Assembly (NCBI GenBank): GCA_013813265.1
Contig: JACCRY010000063.1
Coordinates: forward strand, 1-33,373
DNA length: 33,373 bases
DNA from: Parachlamydiaceae bacterium
GTDB lineage: Bacteria > Chlamydiota > Chlamydiia > Chlamydiales > Parachlamydiaceae
Reading direction: 5' to 3'
In this document: piece after piece, positions 33,291-33,373 of the stretch
Numbering within the stretch: position 1 is the first letter of the stretch
Layout: the number at the start of each line of letters is the position of its first letter
Translations under genes and position numbers: made by a program
Notes under the pieces: generated by a model
Database searches by the model: none
Told to the model about the DNA's origin: nothing
What the model saw: only the letters and a program-made list of their open reading frames with translations

Positions 33291-33373
33291 GAAAGTTGCA
33301 GCTGATGCAATTCTTGACGACGTCGTAGCTATAGCTACGACCGAGGAGAGAAGTGCGTCAGATGCAACTTTTC
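33291..33373. mobile_element. Palindromic element at the window edge
   Basis: GAAAGTTGCAGCTGATGCA on the left and the reverse complement of the right end (GAAAAGTTGCATCTGACGCA) match, and the centre GTCGTAGCTATAGCTACGAC (33322-33341) is a perfect 20-base palindrome on the same axis. The element may continue beyond the window. It lies upstream of nuoA. Confidence 0.55.

Overview
The window looks like a chromosomal segment of an environmental (Parachlamydiaceae-type) chlamydia. The evidence is the AT-rich coding style, a multidomain acyltransferase/ACP/acyl-ACP synthetase next to cysS, two small or coiled-coil proteins with paired hydrophobic stretches of the inclusion-membrane type, and a proton-pumping type NADH dehydrogenase operon (nuoA-G). 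Known Chlamydiaceae use Na+-NQR instead of Nuo, whereas amoeba symbionts of the phylum carry nuo. The genus assignment is inference; no marker rRNA is present.

Layout. 1-1.9 kb: repeat-rich intergenic DNA, then ribonuclease Z (minus). 1.95-4.3 kb: a coiled-coil protein of unknown function convergent with galE, with a shared terminator. 4.5-10.0 kb (plus): a PgpH-type 7TM-HD phosphodiesterase, a 161-bp palindromic element, a DEAD-box helicase, then two overlapping paralogous membrane-anchored proteins with kinase-like motifs. 10.2-12.5 kb: an Inc-like small protein, a long hairpin, and a signal-peptide-bearing ClpB-D2-like ATPase (minus). 12.9-17.8 kb (plus): rhodanese, PlsC-ACP-acyl-ACP synthetase fusion, cysS, small winged-helix-like protein. 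17.8-21.3 kb: an accessory stretch made of dispersed repeats, an unknown 243-aa gene, three lysine-rich microproteins each with a strong Shine-Dalgarno, a free-standing copy of the domain found at the N-terminus of the secreted ATPase, and a second ~166-bp palindrome. 21.3-24.2 kb (minus): type III polyketide synthase, methyltransferase and FAD oxidoreductase operon, the same set of activities as phenolic-lipid (srsABC-like) operons. 24.3-24.9 kb: vapBC toxin-antitoxin, divergent from the PKS operon across a Fur-box-like palindrome. 24.9-26.0 kb: a frameshifted Gln-rich gene and a 219-bp inverted-repeat element. 26.0-33.1 kb (minus): nuoA-B-C-D-E-F-G, tightly overlapping, followed by a host-attachment-family protein rather than nuoH. 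The window ends inside another palindrome.

How it fits together. The core genes serve tRNA maturation, UDP-galactose supply, c-di-AMP turnover, RNA remodelling, phospholipid acyl recycling, cysteinyl-tRNA synthesis and respiration. The accessory parts most worth attention are the PKS/MT/FAD lipid operon, the exported lone AAA+ ATPase with its new W-x-x-GD repeat domain, the tandem kinase-like pair, the microprotein cluster, and the set of long palindromic (MITE-like) elements. All functional statements are from reading the sequence; no database search was run.
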